Below, in pieces: positions 6,608-13,942 of a DNA stretch of 17,369 nucleotides (position 1 is the first letter of the stretch; each line of letters opens with the position of its first letter). The notes beneath the pieces are model-generated. The model saw only the letters and a list, made by a program, of their open reading frames with translations, made no database searches and had not been told where the DNA came from. This DNA is from Candidatus Hydrogenedentota bacterium (GTDB lineage: Bacteria > Hydrogenedentota > Hydrogenedentia > Hydrogenedentiales > GCA-2746185). A program made the translations under genes and the position numbers. The stretch spans positions 1 through 17,369 of the forward strand of contig DTSJ01000056.1 in the NCBI GenBank assembly GCA_012965445.1, written 5' to 3'.

Positions 6608-7372
6608 CTACGCCGAGTAGCCGCCGTCCACTGGAAGAGACTGACCGCTGATATAGCCAGCATTTTCAGAAGCAAGAAAAACCACCACATCGGACAACTC
6701 TTCAGGCGCTCCAGCTCTGTTTAGAGGCACCTGCTGCATCCATTGGTCCAAAATACCCCCGGGAGGTGATTCGATCTCCTGAGACAAACCTACCGCAATC
6801 AAACCTACCGCAACACAGTTTGCCCGTATGCCGTGTTCTCCTTCCTCTCTGGCGATGGCAGTGCATAAATGCTGAACCCCAGCTTTCGGTACCGTGGACA
6901 AGGCATCAGTACTGATGTATTTATGGATAGCCGCGGTCGTCAACGCCGTTATAGAGCCTCCTCCACCCTCGCGCAAGAGAGGGACCGTCGCCTTGAGAAC
7001 ATGATAGAAACCCTTTACGTCTATATCTAGCGTTGTATAAACATCCTCTGGATTCGCGTCCATAATCGGCAATATATTCAGAAAAGGACCCGTGGCGAAA
7101 ATGACTGAATGAATTCTGCCAAATTTCTCTTTGGCCTTGTTCGCAAAAGAAGTTGTAGTTTCAAGGTCAAGAAGATCTACTTTCTCGATGAACCCTTCAA
7201 CACCTTTTCCCCTTAGCCGAGCGAGTTTCTTTTGGGCAGCATCTTCATTCGTTAAATAAGTAAACGCTACATTCACATCGTTGTCACCCAGCATCTCAAC
7301 GATTCCACCTCCCAACCCTCCAGAACCGCCGAATACGATTGCTGCCCCATCACCAAAGCGGTATTTACTCAT
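6608..7372 (-). CDS. short-chain dehydrogenase/reductase with an atypical active site
   Basis: A 254-residue Rossmann-fold SDR. The cofactor loop is GGSGGLGGG (15-23), VDLLD lies at 65-69, FATG (92-95) replaces the usual NNAG, and the C-terminal VFLASENAGYISGQSLPVDGG (231-251) is a classical SDR ending. The catalytic Lys163 is present, but the residue four before it, normally Tyr, is Ser159 (LSTVPKAG), and the usual Ser 13 before that is Thr146. Y152 is not at a standard spacing. I recall similar S-x3-K SDR sequences, so this may be a subfamily rather than damage. The ATG at 7372 (MSKYRFG) has GGAGA 8 bases upstream and is preferred to the open extension to 7420. It is the first gene of the operon with esterase and LLM monooxygenase. 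Confidence 0.85.
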   Translation of the reverse strand: MSKYRFGDGAAIVFGGSGGLGGGIVEMLGDNDVNVAFTYLTNEDAAQKKLARLRGKGVEGFIEKVDLLDLETTTSFANKAKEKFGRIHSVIFATGPFLNILPIMDANPEDVYTTLDIDVKGFYHVLKATVPLLREGGGGSITALTTAAIHKYISTDALSTVPKAGVQHLCTAIAREEGEHGIRANCVAVGLIAVGLSQEIESPPGGILDQWMQQVPLNRAGAPEELSDVVVFLASENAGYISGQSLPVDGGYSA

Positions 7373-7423
7373 AGATAGTCTCCAAATCGGCAAGAAAATC
7401 CGAAATGGATACTCGACCAATTT

Positions 7424-7441
7424 TGACGCTTATGACGCTTA
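7424..7441. repeat. tandem 9-base direct repeat upstream of the SDR operon
   Basis: TGACGCTTA occurs twice with no gap (7424-7432 and 7433-7441), 52 to 69 bases before the SDR start codon. A two-copy, 9-base spacing resembles binding sites on one helix face. Combined with the dyad at 7444-7470 it is a candidate operator for the SDR-esterase-LLM operon. Confidence 0.5.
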
Positions 7442-7443
7442 CG

Positions 7444-7470
7444 CAAATTGCACAGTAGTCGATCAATTTG
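7444..7470. promoter_or_regulatory. perfect inverted repeat in the uppP-SDR spacer, candidate operator
   Basis: CAAATTG (7444-7450) and CAATTTG (7464-7470) are perfect 7-base inverted arms around a 13-base spacer, the geometry of a dimeric repressor site. It lies in the 170-base gap between the uppP stop and the SDR start. No T-tract follows, so a terminator is less likely. Confidence 0.4.
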
Positions 7471-7542
7471 AATATACACGATTTCAATGTCCTTCTCAAA
7501 TAACGAACCGGAAACCAGGGACCGTATGAACAACCCCCGCAC

Positions 7543-8352
7543 CTATCCAAACACCCCGCCCAAAATCGCCCCGAACAACACTGCTCCGAGCACTACCCGA
7601 TACCACCCGAACACTGCAAAACTATATCTCTGAATATACCCCATCAACATCGCCACCGACGCATAGGCCACGCCAAACGACACCGCCGATCCTACAGCCA
7701 GTACCCCCCACTGCTCACCCGTGAATGACAACCCATTTTGCGCCAGCTTATACCCCGTCGCCGCAGCCATCGTAGGAATGGCCAGAATGAACGAAAAAGC
7801 CGCCGCCGTCTTCCGATCCACACCGAGTACCATCGCCCCGAAAATCGTCGCGCCCGACCTCGAAGTCCCCGGAATCATCGCCACGCACTGAAACAGCCCG
7901 ATGACCAGAGCCGTCCGCATCGAAATCTCCCCCAAATCCCGAACGCGCGAAGGATTCAGCACCCGCTCCATCACGATCAGCACAACCCCGCCCCCCATCA
8001 GCGCAATCGCCACCGGGATCGGCGCGAACAACAACTTGTCAATTGTATCCGCGAACAATCCCCCCAAAATGAGCACCGGGACGAGCGCAACCATCAATTT
8101 CTTCCACAGACGCATCCGTTGCGTACGCACAGCAATATTATCAACGAAAGGCCAGATCTCGCCCCAAAAATACAGCACGACTGAAAGAATCGCGGGAAAC
8201 TGAATCAGCACCATGAACGCATTATTAAAGGCCGTATCATCGCTCAACTGCAAAAAGCGCTCCACCAGAATCAAATGCCCTGTACTGCTAACCGGCAAAA
8301 ATTCGGTCGCGCCTTCCACAATCCCCAGCACAATCGCCTTCAAATAAATCAA
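7543..8352 (-). CDS. uppP: undecaprenyl-diphosphate phosphatase
   Basis: An integral membrane phosphatase that recycles undecaprenyl pyrophosphate to the monophosphate carrier for cell-wall synthesis, also giving bacitracin resistance. The first catalytic motif EGATEFLPVSSTGH lies at 13-26 (Glu13, Glu17, His26) and the second PGTSRSG at 161-167 (Arg165); several transmembrane helices surround them. Using TTG at 8352-8350 as start gives 269 residues beginning IYLKAIVLGIVEG, the usual family N-terminus, with AAGGGG about 10 bases upstream. The frame runs up to an ATG at 8478, but those 42 extra residues are not family-like. It is divergent from the phosphodiesterase gene. Its C-terminal tail is the parent sequence of the broken copies at 371-466 and 3655-3713. 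Confidence 0.93.
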   Translation of the reverse strand: MIYLKAIVLGIVEGATEFLPVSSTGHLILVERFLQLSDDTAFNNAFMVLIQFPAILSVVLYFWGEIWPFVDNIAVRTQRMRLWKKLMVALVPVLILGGLFADTIDKLLFAPIPVAIALMGGGVVLIVMERVLNPSRVRDLGEISMRTALVIGLFQCVAMIPGTSRSGATIFGAMVLGVDRKTAAAFSFILAIPTMAAATGYKLAQNGLSFTGEQWGVLAVGSAVSFGVAYASVAMLMGYIQRYSFAVFGWYRVVLGAVLFGAILGGVFG

Positions 8353-8393
8353 AATAGCTAGTCCCCTTAAACAATCGCACAACAACGCTCCCC

Positions 8394-8421
8394 ATGATAA
8401 CGAAACGCGGGCTCCACACAA
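8394..8421 (-). promoter_or_regulatory. candidate promoter for uppP
   Basis: On the minus strand TTGTGT (8416-8421) and TATCAT (8394-8399) are 16 bases apart. The TTG start codon at 8352 and its AAGGGG site lie about 40 bases downstream. It nearly abuts the opposite-facing phosphodiesterase promoter at 8438. By-eye match only. Confidence 0.4.
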
Positions 8422-8437
8422 AATTCCCGGCCGAATT

Positions 8438-8466
8438 TTGACACCAAAACAATCAAACTGTATAAC
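8438..8466 (+). promoter_or_regulatory. strong sigma70-type promoter for the phosphodiesterase gene
   Basis: A perfect -35 box TTGACA (8438-8443), a 17-base spacer and TATAAC (8461-8466, 5 of 6). The start codon at 8499 is preceded by AGGA (8485-8488), giving a leader of roughly 26 bases. If the uppP frame were taken from its distal ATG at 8478, this promoter would lie inside it, which further supports the shorter uppP. Confidence 0.7.
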
Positions 8467-8498
8467 AAATCCAATCACGACAACAGGATTCCCATTCC

Positions 8499-9983
8499 AT
8501 GAACCGATTTCTATTCATCGTCTTCGCGCTCCTCTGCGTAGTGCCCATACAATCCCGCGCAGCCGACGACCCCGCCGTACTCGTCATCATCCTCGATGGA
8601 CTTCGCCCCGACTACGTCACCCCTGAAATCATGCCAACCCTGAACGCGCTCGCCGAGGAAGGCGTCTTCGCAGAAAATCACCACGCTGCAATCCCCACGG
8701 TGACCCGTGTAAATTCACCCAGCCTTGCCACAGGTACATACCCGTCCACGCACGGCCTCATGGGAAACTCGGTTTACTTCCCTGAAATCGATCCCGCGAA
8801 AGGACTCAGCACCTCGTCCTCCGGCAGCCTCATGAACATCGAAAAGGAAACCGGTGGAAACCTCCTCACGACAATAACGATGGGCGAACATCTGGAAGCA
8901 TTGGGCAAAGAAATCTTCGTCGTCAGTTCTGGTTCCGCTGGCTCGGCTTACCTCCTCAACCACAAAGGAAAAGGCAGAGGCATCGTCCATCGGGGAGTCA
9001 TCCTTCCGGAATCGCGACGCGATGAAGTTATGAATACCCTGGGCCCCGTCCCCGAAGATGCCGCCCCCAACGAAGGACGGAACGCATGGGCGGTAGATTC
9101 CTTCTTCATGGAAATCGACCAGAACGGCCTTCCAGATCTCACCTATATGTGGCTGTCGGATCCCGACCACACCGCCCACGAAAAAGGCATCGGCGCACCC
9201 GAAACCCTGCGCGCCCTGAAGCTCGTCGATCTCGAAATTGCGCGCATCCTGGAAACGATTACCGATGCCGGGCTAAAGGATCGATTGAACATATTGGTCA
9301 CGGCGGACCACGGATTCTCCACCCATTCAACCGGCACCAGCCTCTCCCGAATCCTCAAGCGAAACAAACTCGACAAAGATGTCGTCATTGTCGGAGGCGC
9401 CGTATACCTTCGCTCGGGCAATAAGAAGCAGATCGCGTCTATGGTCGCCGCCTTCCAGAATGATCCGGCGATCGGAGCGATTTTTACCCGTGCAGACTCT
9501 CCCGGCAGCGAACACGGTTGGGTAGAAGGAACCCTCTCACACGATCTTATCCACTGGAACCACGAACGGGCAGGCGATATTCTCGTCACCGCAAACTGGT
9601 CACACGCCAAAAATAAATACGGCTACGCAGGCACCACCAGCCTCTCAGGCGTCGCAGGACACGGTACCCTCAGTCCCTACGACATCCACGCCACGCTCAT
9701 CGCGAATGGCCCCGCCTTCAAATCTGCAAAACGTAGCCAAGCCCCGACGGCGAACGTCGATATCGCGCCAACGGTATGCCGAATTCTCGGAATCCCATCA
9801 CCGGAACAGGTAGACGGACGCGTACTTGAGGAACTTCTGCGTAATCTGCCCGATACCCCGGCGAATACCGTCCGGACTAACACATACCGCGTCTCAAAGG
9901 ATGGCTACAGCCTTCAACTAAGGACCTCCAGCGTCGGTGAACATCGATACATTGACCACGCCAGCGTAACCAGACAACCCTGA
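8499..9983 (+). CDS. exported alkaline-phosphatase-superfamily phosphodiesterase/nucleotide pyrophosphatase
   Basis: A 494-residue protein with a signal peptide (1 to about 21, cleavage after SRA). It has the two-metal site of type I phosphodiesterase/nucleotide pyrophosphatases. Asp33 is in VIILDGLRPDY, and the Thr nucleophile (probably Thr69) is in AIPTVTRVNSPSLATG (64-79) followed by YPSTHGLMGN. Asp221, Asp223, His224 and His227 are in SDPDHTAHE, Asp270-His271 in TADHGFS, and His388 in AGHGTLSPYD. Length is normal. It probably hydrolyses phosphodiester or pyrophosphate bonds in the periplasm or outside the cell. It has its own strong promoter and is followed 74 bases later by the propeller operon. 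Substrate cannot be assigned. Confidence 0.88.
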   Translation: MNRFLFIVFALLCVVPIQSRAADDPAVLVIILDGLRPDYVTPEIMPTLNALAEEGVFAENHHAAIPTVTRVNSPSLATGTYPSTHGLMGNSVYFPEIDPAKGLSTSSSGSLMNIEKETGGNLLTTITMGEHLEALGKEIFVVSSGSAGSAYLLNHKGKGRGIVHRGVILPESRRDEVMNTLGPVPEDAAPNEGRNAWAVDSFFMEIDQNGLPDLTYMWLSDPDHTAHEKGIGAPETLRALKLVDLEIARILETITDAGLKDRLNILVTADHGFSTHSTGTSLSRILKRNKLDKDVVIVGGAVYLRSGNKKQIASMVAAFQNDPAIGAIFTRADSPGSEHGWVEGTLSHDLIHWNHERAGDILVTANWSHAKNKYGYAGTTSLSGVAGHGTLSPYDIHATLIANGPAFKSAKRSQAPTANVDIAPTVCRILGIPSPEQVDGRVLEELLRNLPDTPANTVRTNTYRVSKDGYSLQLRTSSVGEHRYIDHASVTRQP

Positions 9984-9993
9984 ATTTTCACCC

Positions 9994-10022
9994 TTCTAAG
10001 TTCCCATGTCGTTTGCTACAAT
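9994..10022 (+). promoter_or_regulatory. candidate promoter for the 10-17 kb operon
   Basis: TTCTAA (9994-9999), a 17-base spacer and TACAAT (10017-10022). The -10 box is good and the -35 box weak. The first operon gene starts 35 bases downstream, with AAGGAG in between. No terminator is evident between the phosphodiesterase stop and this site, so read-through is also possible. Confidence 0.4.
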
Positions 10023-10057
10023 GAATCCTTTCTACAAGAAGAAGGAGTTGCAGCCAC

Positions 10058-11191
10058 ATGTGGATAGTAGCATTGACTCTGGCCCTGGCCGCCCCGGAAG
10101 CGAATCTCCAATTCGAGCGAACCCGCATCGGCGACACAACATACGAAGCCTGCTCCGTTTTCGATGTCGACAATGACGGCGAGCTCGATATCGTATCCGG
10201 CGAGTACTGGTTCCCCGGCCCGACGTTCACGGAATCACACAAAATTTGCGACGTGAAACCCCAAGGCGACTACTTCGACGACTTCGGCGATTACCCGATG
10301 GACGTCAACGGCGACGGCTTTATGGACATCGTTTCCGGCGCGTGGTTCGGACAAAAACTCACGTGGCGCGAAAATCCGCTCGGTCGCACGGTCCAATGGA
10401 AAGTCCACGACATCGCCACGGTCGGCAACATCGAAAAACCTTGCTTCTGGGACATCGACGGGGACGGTACTATCGACATCGTACCCAACACTCCCAACGG
10501 CCCCCAGCGAATCATTCGCCTACTCCCCCAACGCGGCAAAGACACACAACCGAGATTCGACATTCATACCATCTCCGAGATGAAAACGGGTCACGGCCTG
10601 GGGTTCGGCGACATCAACGGAGACGGACGCGGCGACCTCATTATTCAGGGCGGCTGGTTCGAGGCACCGGAGAAACCCTTCGAAAATGAATGGCCTTTTC
10701 ACGAAGAACCAAAACTCTATACAAGTTCGAGCGTCCCAATTCTCGTACTGGACATCAACGGCGACAAACTCAACGACCTCATTGTCGGCGCGGGACACGA
10801 TTACGGCCTGGCATGGTGGGAACAAGGAAAAGACAGCGACGGAAAACGCACCTGGACCCTTCACGAAATCGAACCTAAACGTTCACAGTTTCACGAGATG
10901 GCTCTGGCCGATATCGATAACGACGGCGAACTCGAACTCATAACAGGTAAACGCTGGCGCGCGCACTCCGGCGGCGACCCTGGTGCAAACGACCCGGTGG
11001 GCGTCTATTACTACGATATAGACGGAGGCGACTTCGCCCGGCACACGCTCGATTATGGTCCGGCTGATCGCAATAGCGGCACGGGCATCTACCTATGGAT
11101 TACCGATATCGACGGGAACGGCTGGAAAGACATCGTTGCCCCGGGAAAAGAAGGTATGTATCTGTTCAAAAATATGGGACGCAACAACTAG
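10058..11191 (+). CDS. FG-GAP/VCBS calcium-binding beta-propeller protein
   Basis: A 377-residue protein with seven Ca-binding DxDxDGxxD-type loops: 36-44, 82-90, 132-140, 185-193, 232-240, 285-293 and 350-358. They are spaced 46 to 65 residues apart, as in a seven-bladed propeller. Loop five (DINGDKLND) and loop seven (DIDGNGWKD) deviate slightly. The N-terminus MWIVALTLALAAPEA looks like a very short export signal but has no Lys or Arg. No alternative start lies upstream in frame, and AAGGAG about 10 bases before the ATG supports this one. Such propellers bind ligands or other proteins at the cell surface. It is the first gene of the operon, 15 bases before the tannase-family gene. Confidence 0.85.
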   Translation: MWIVALTLALAAPEANLQFERTRIGDTTYEACSVFDVDNDGELDIVSGEYWFPGPTFTESHKICDVKPQGDYFDDFGDYPMDVNGDGFMDIVSGAWFGQKLTWRENPLGRTVQWKVHDIATVGNIEKPCFWDIDGDGTIDIVPNTPNGPQRIIRLLPQRGKDTQPRFDIHTISEMKTGHGLGFGDINGDGRGDLIIQGGWFEAPEKPFENEWPFHEEPKLYTSSSVPILVLDINGDKLNDLIVGAGHDYGLAWWEQGKDSDGKRTWTLHEIEPKRSQFHEMALADIDNDGELELITGKRWRAHSGGDPGANDPVGVYYYDIDGGDFARHTLDYGPADRNSGTGIYLWITDIDGNGWKDIVAPGKEGMYLFKNMGRNN

Positions 11192-11206
11192 ATTCAGGAG
11201 AATTAC

Positions 11207-12649
11207 ATGAAATTCCAAGTATTTCTACTCGTGCTGTGCCTTTCGGGCAGCGCCTCAGCCGCGTCTCAACGATCAGACAAGGCCCTCAAAGATATGAAAC
11301 TGCCGGATGTCGAAATCATCTCCATCCAGCACATCGATGGTGAAGCCTCCCACTACGACGTCGACGGCATAATTGGAGGCACGATCAATTTCGAACTCCT
11401 GCTTCCCGACGACTGGAATGATCGCTTCGCGATGGGTGGAGGCGGAGGATTCGTCGGCTCAGTGCAAAACAGCGCACGCGGCTCAGTACGAGAAGGCTAC
11501 GCCACAGTCGGTACCGACACAGGACATCAGGTCGCCGACGGAAGCTTTGCACTCAATGATGCCCTCGCACAGGTAAACTTCGGACACGTAGCCGTCCACC
11601 GCACAGCAGAAGTCGCCAAAGCAATCATCCGCGAACACTACGGCTCCGATCCCAAATACTCCTACTTTCTCGGATGCTCACGCGGAGGCGGTCAGGCCAT
11701 GATGGAGTCCCAACGCTATCCCGAGGACTTTGACGGTATCGTCGCCGGCGCGCCAGCATTTGACTGGGCTGGATTCGCCGCTACAGGTTTGAACATCGTG
11801 CAGGGGTTCTATCCCGATCCCGAAGTCCTGGACAAGACCATTCTCACCAGAAAGGAAATTCAAAGACTCTTCGAGGAGATTATTGAACAATGCGACGACC
11901 AGGATGGACTCAAAGACGGCATACTCTCAGACCCCGCGAAAGTGGAATTCGATCTGAATGCAGTAAAATGGCTCTCCACCGATCAACGAGCCGCGATTAG
12001 CACAATCTATAACGGCCCGGACAACCAGAACGGAAAGATCCATCCCGGCTTCCCAATCGGTTCAGAAATGGAGTGGGCCACATGGCTGGTCGGCCCGAAT
12101 CCCAACCAATCCGACAATCCGAGCCTCGGATTCTTCTTCTGCGTCGGACTATTCAGAAACTTCATTTTCAACGACCCCGACTGGGACTACTCGGACTACG
12201 ACTTTTCCACCTGGGCGCAGGACTGGGAACTCGCCGCATCTACCCTGAGTGCCGTCGACACCAACCTCGACGAATTCAAAGCGCTCGGCGGAAAACTCAT
12301 TCTCTGGCACGGCTGGTCCGACGCGGCGCTCCCCGCAACACGAACCGCCCAATATTTCGATGCCCTTCTCGAACGCGACCCTGGCATACATGATTACGCG
12401 CGCCTCTATCTGATTCCCGGATGCGGACACTGCGGCGGCGGACCCGGCATCAGCGAAGTCGACTGGCTAAGTACCATAGCCGATTGGGTCGAGAACGACA
12501 ACGCTCCGGAAGCAGTAATCGCGTCGAAAGGCGCGCGTCGTGGACGAGAGGGTACAACCCGCCCACTCTCCCCCTACCCCATGCGAACGATCTATAAGGG
12601 AGACGGTGATCCGAAAAACGCGGACAGCTTTCTATCCGTTCAACCCTGA
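11207..12649 (+). CDS. tannase/feruloyl-esterase-family hydrolase
   Basis: A 480-residue secreted alpha/beta-hydrolase (signal peptide 1 to about 19, cleavage after ASA). The family's CS-D-HC arrangement is complete: Cys157-Ser158 in FLGCSRGGG, Asp372 in WHGWSDAALP, and His408-Cys409 in GCGHCGGG. The two cysteines would form the disulfide holding Ser and His together. CDDQDGLKDGIL (229-240) is the Ca-binding loop of the lid domain. The family cleaves aromatic esters such as galloyl or feruloyl esters of sugars and plant polysaccharides. AGGAG precedes the start. The gap to the Gfo/Idh/MocA gene is 15 bases, placing it in an operon of exported proteins. Confidence 0.9.
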   Translation: MKFQVFLLVLCLSGSASAASQRSDKALKDMKLPDVEIISIQHIDGEASHYDVDGIIGGTINFELLLPDDWNDRFAMGGGGGFVGSVQNSARGSVREGYATVGTDTGHQVADGSFALNDALAQVNFGHVAVHRTAEVAKAIIREHYGSDPKYSYFLGCSRGGGQAMMESQRYPEDFDGIVAGAPAFDWAGFAATGLNIVQGFYPDPEVLDKTILTRKEIQRLFEEIIEQCDDQDGLKDGILSDPAKVEFDLNAVKWLSTDQRAAISTIYNGPDNQNGKIHPGFPIGSEMEWATWLVGPNPNQSDNPSLGFFFCVGLFRNFIFNDPDWDYSDYDFSTWAQDWELAASTLSAVDTNLDEFKALGGKLILWHGWSDAALPATRTAQYFDALLERDPGIHDYARLYLIPGCGHCGGGPGISEVDWLSTIADWVENDNAPEAVIASKGARRGREGTTRPLSPYPMRTIYKGDGDPKNADSFLSVQP

Positions 12650-12664
12650 AGAGGACAGTCGACT

Positions 12665-13933
12665 ATGGATAGAAGATTATTTCTGCAGACCGCTGGATCA
12701 ATTGCAGCGGGTGCCGTAATTGCACCGTCCACCGCGTCCGCTGCGCGGGTAGCCTACAACGACAAAGTACGTATCGCAATCATCGGCAACGGCGGCATGG
12801 GACGCGCCCACGCCTACTCTCTGGCCTACAACCCCAACTGCGATATTGTCGCCCTGTGCGATGTTTTCAACAGGCGCTATGAGGAAGTCGCTGAAAATGT
12901 AGAGACTATAACTGGGAAACGTCCAGATACCTATCAAGATTTCCGCGAAGTCCTCGCGCGTCAAGACATCGATGCCGTGTGGGTCGTCACCCCAGATCAC
13001 TGGCATCCCCTCATCACGGTCATGGCATGCCAGGCCGGAAAAGACGTCTACGTCGAAAAACCCGTTTGCACCACAATCCACGAAGGCCGTGCTATGGTCA
13101 ATGCCGCGCGCCGCTACGGTCGAGTAGTCCAGGTGGGGACACAGCACCGCTCCATGGACGTGTTTAAGGAAACCATCCGCATCGTTCGCGAAGGATTACT
13201 CGGAAAAATCACCACTGCTACAGCCTGGATCGGTACCAATGGGCTCCAGGGCATCGAAGAAAAAAGAGACTCACCAGAAGGACTCGACTGGGACATGTGG
13301 CTCGGCCCCGCCCCCTGGACGGAATTTTCCCCACAGCGATTCAGAGGCTTTATGGGATGGCACGACTACGCCCGAGGCGGCGAACTCACCAACTGGGGCG
13401 TACACCTCATGGACGTACTTCACTGGGGTATCGGACAAGACCGCCCCCTCAACGTCCAGGCCCTCGGTGGAAGCTATAGAGGTGCACCCCACTCCGACAA
13501 CTACGAAAACATCGAAGCCCTGTTCGAATACCCCGGCTGCACAGTTACCTGGGAACAGCGTCACGTCAGCGCCTACTCAAACAAAGACTTCGGCATGAAA
13601 TTCTACGGCACCGAGGGTCGACTGGAATGCCACCGCGGCGTGTTTACCGTCACACACAGCGACGGACGCACCCAGGAAAAAATGTTCCCGCCCCAACAGT
13701 CCTGGGCAAACCCCGAGCATCACAACAACTTCTTCCACTGCGTACGAACCCGCCAGAAACCCGTCGCCGACATCGAGCAAGGCTTCCGCTCCACCACTCC
13801 CACACTCCTCGCAGGCATCGCGCTCAAAACCGGGAGAAAACTCCACTGGGACGGCGATGCCGAGCGGTTCCTGAACGACGAAGCCGCCAATCGCCACATC
13901 ACACGCGCCTACCGCGCCCCTTGGCACATCTAG
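12665..13933 (+). CDS. Tat-exported Gfo/Idh/MocA-family oxidoreductase
   Basis: A 422-residue protein. MDRRLFLQTAG is a twin-arginine signal with cleavage near ASA (26), so the folded NAD(P)-bound enzyme is exported. The Rossmann motif IIGNGGMGRAHA lies at 39-50, and the family EKPV with the catalytic Lys at 131-134. The sugar-binding WGVHLMDVLHWG (244-255) supplies His247 and Asp250. YARGGELTNWG and the WDMWLGPAPW stretch are typical of the Tat-type planctomycete-like subgroup. It would oxidise, reduce or epimerise a sugar or cyclitol using a tightly bound cofactor. A GAGGA-type site precedes the ATG. It lies between the esterase and the HEAT protein with 15- and 9-base gaps. Confidence 0.9.
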   Translation: MDRRLFLQTAGSIAAGAVIAPSTASAARVAYNDKVRIAIIGNGGMGRAHAYSLAYNPNCDIVALCDVFNRRYEEVAENVETITGKRPDTYQDFREVLARQDIDAVWVVTPDHWHPLITVMACQAGKDVYVEKPVCTTIHEGRAMVNAARRYGRVVQVGTQHRSMDVFKETIRIVREGLLGKITTATAWIGTNGLQGIEEKRDSPEGLDWDMWLGPAPWTEFSPQRFRGFMGWHDYARGGELTNWGVHLMDVLHWGIGQDRPLNVQALGGSYRGAPHSDNYENIEALFEYPGCTVTWEQRHVSAYSNKDFGMKFYGTEGRLECHRGVFTVTHSDGRTQEKMFPPQQSWANPEHHNNFFHCVRTRQKPVADIEQGFRSTTPTLLAGIALKTGRKLHWDGDAERFLNDEAANRHITRAYRAPWHI

Positions 13934-13942
13934 GAAATGACG

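Noticed and set aside
7738..8184. Plus-strand open frame of 148 codons
   Set aside because: Antisense to uppP, with an Arg/His/Pro-rich product typical of shadow frames.
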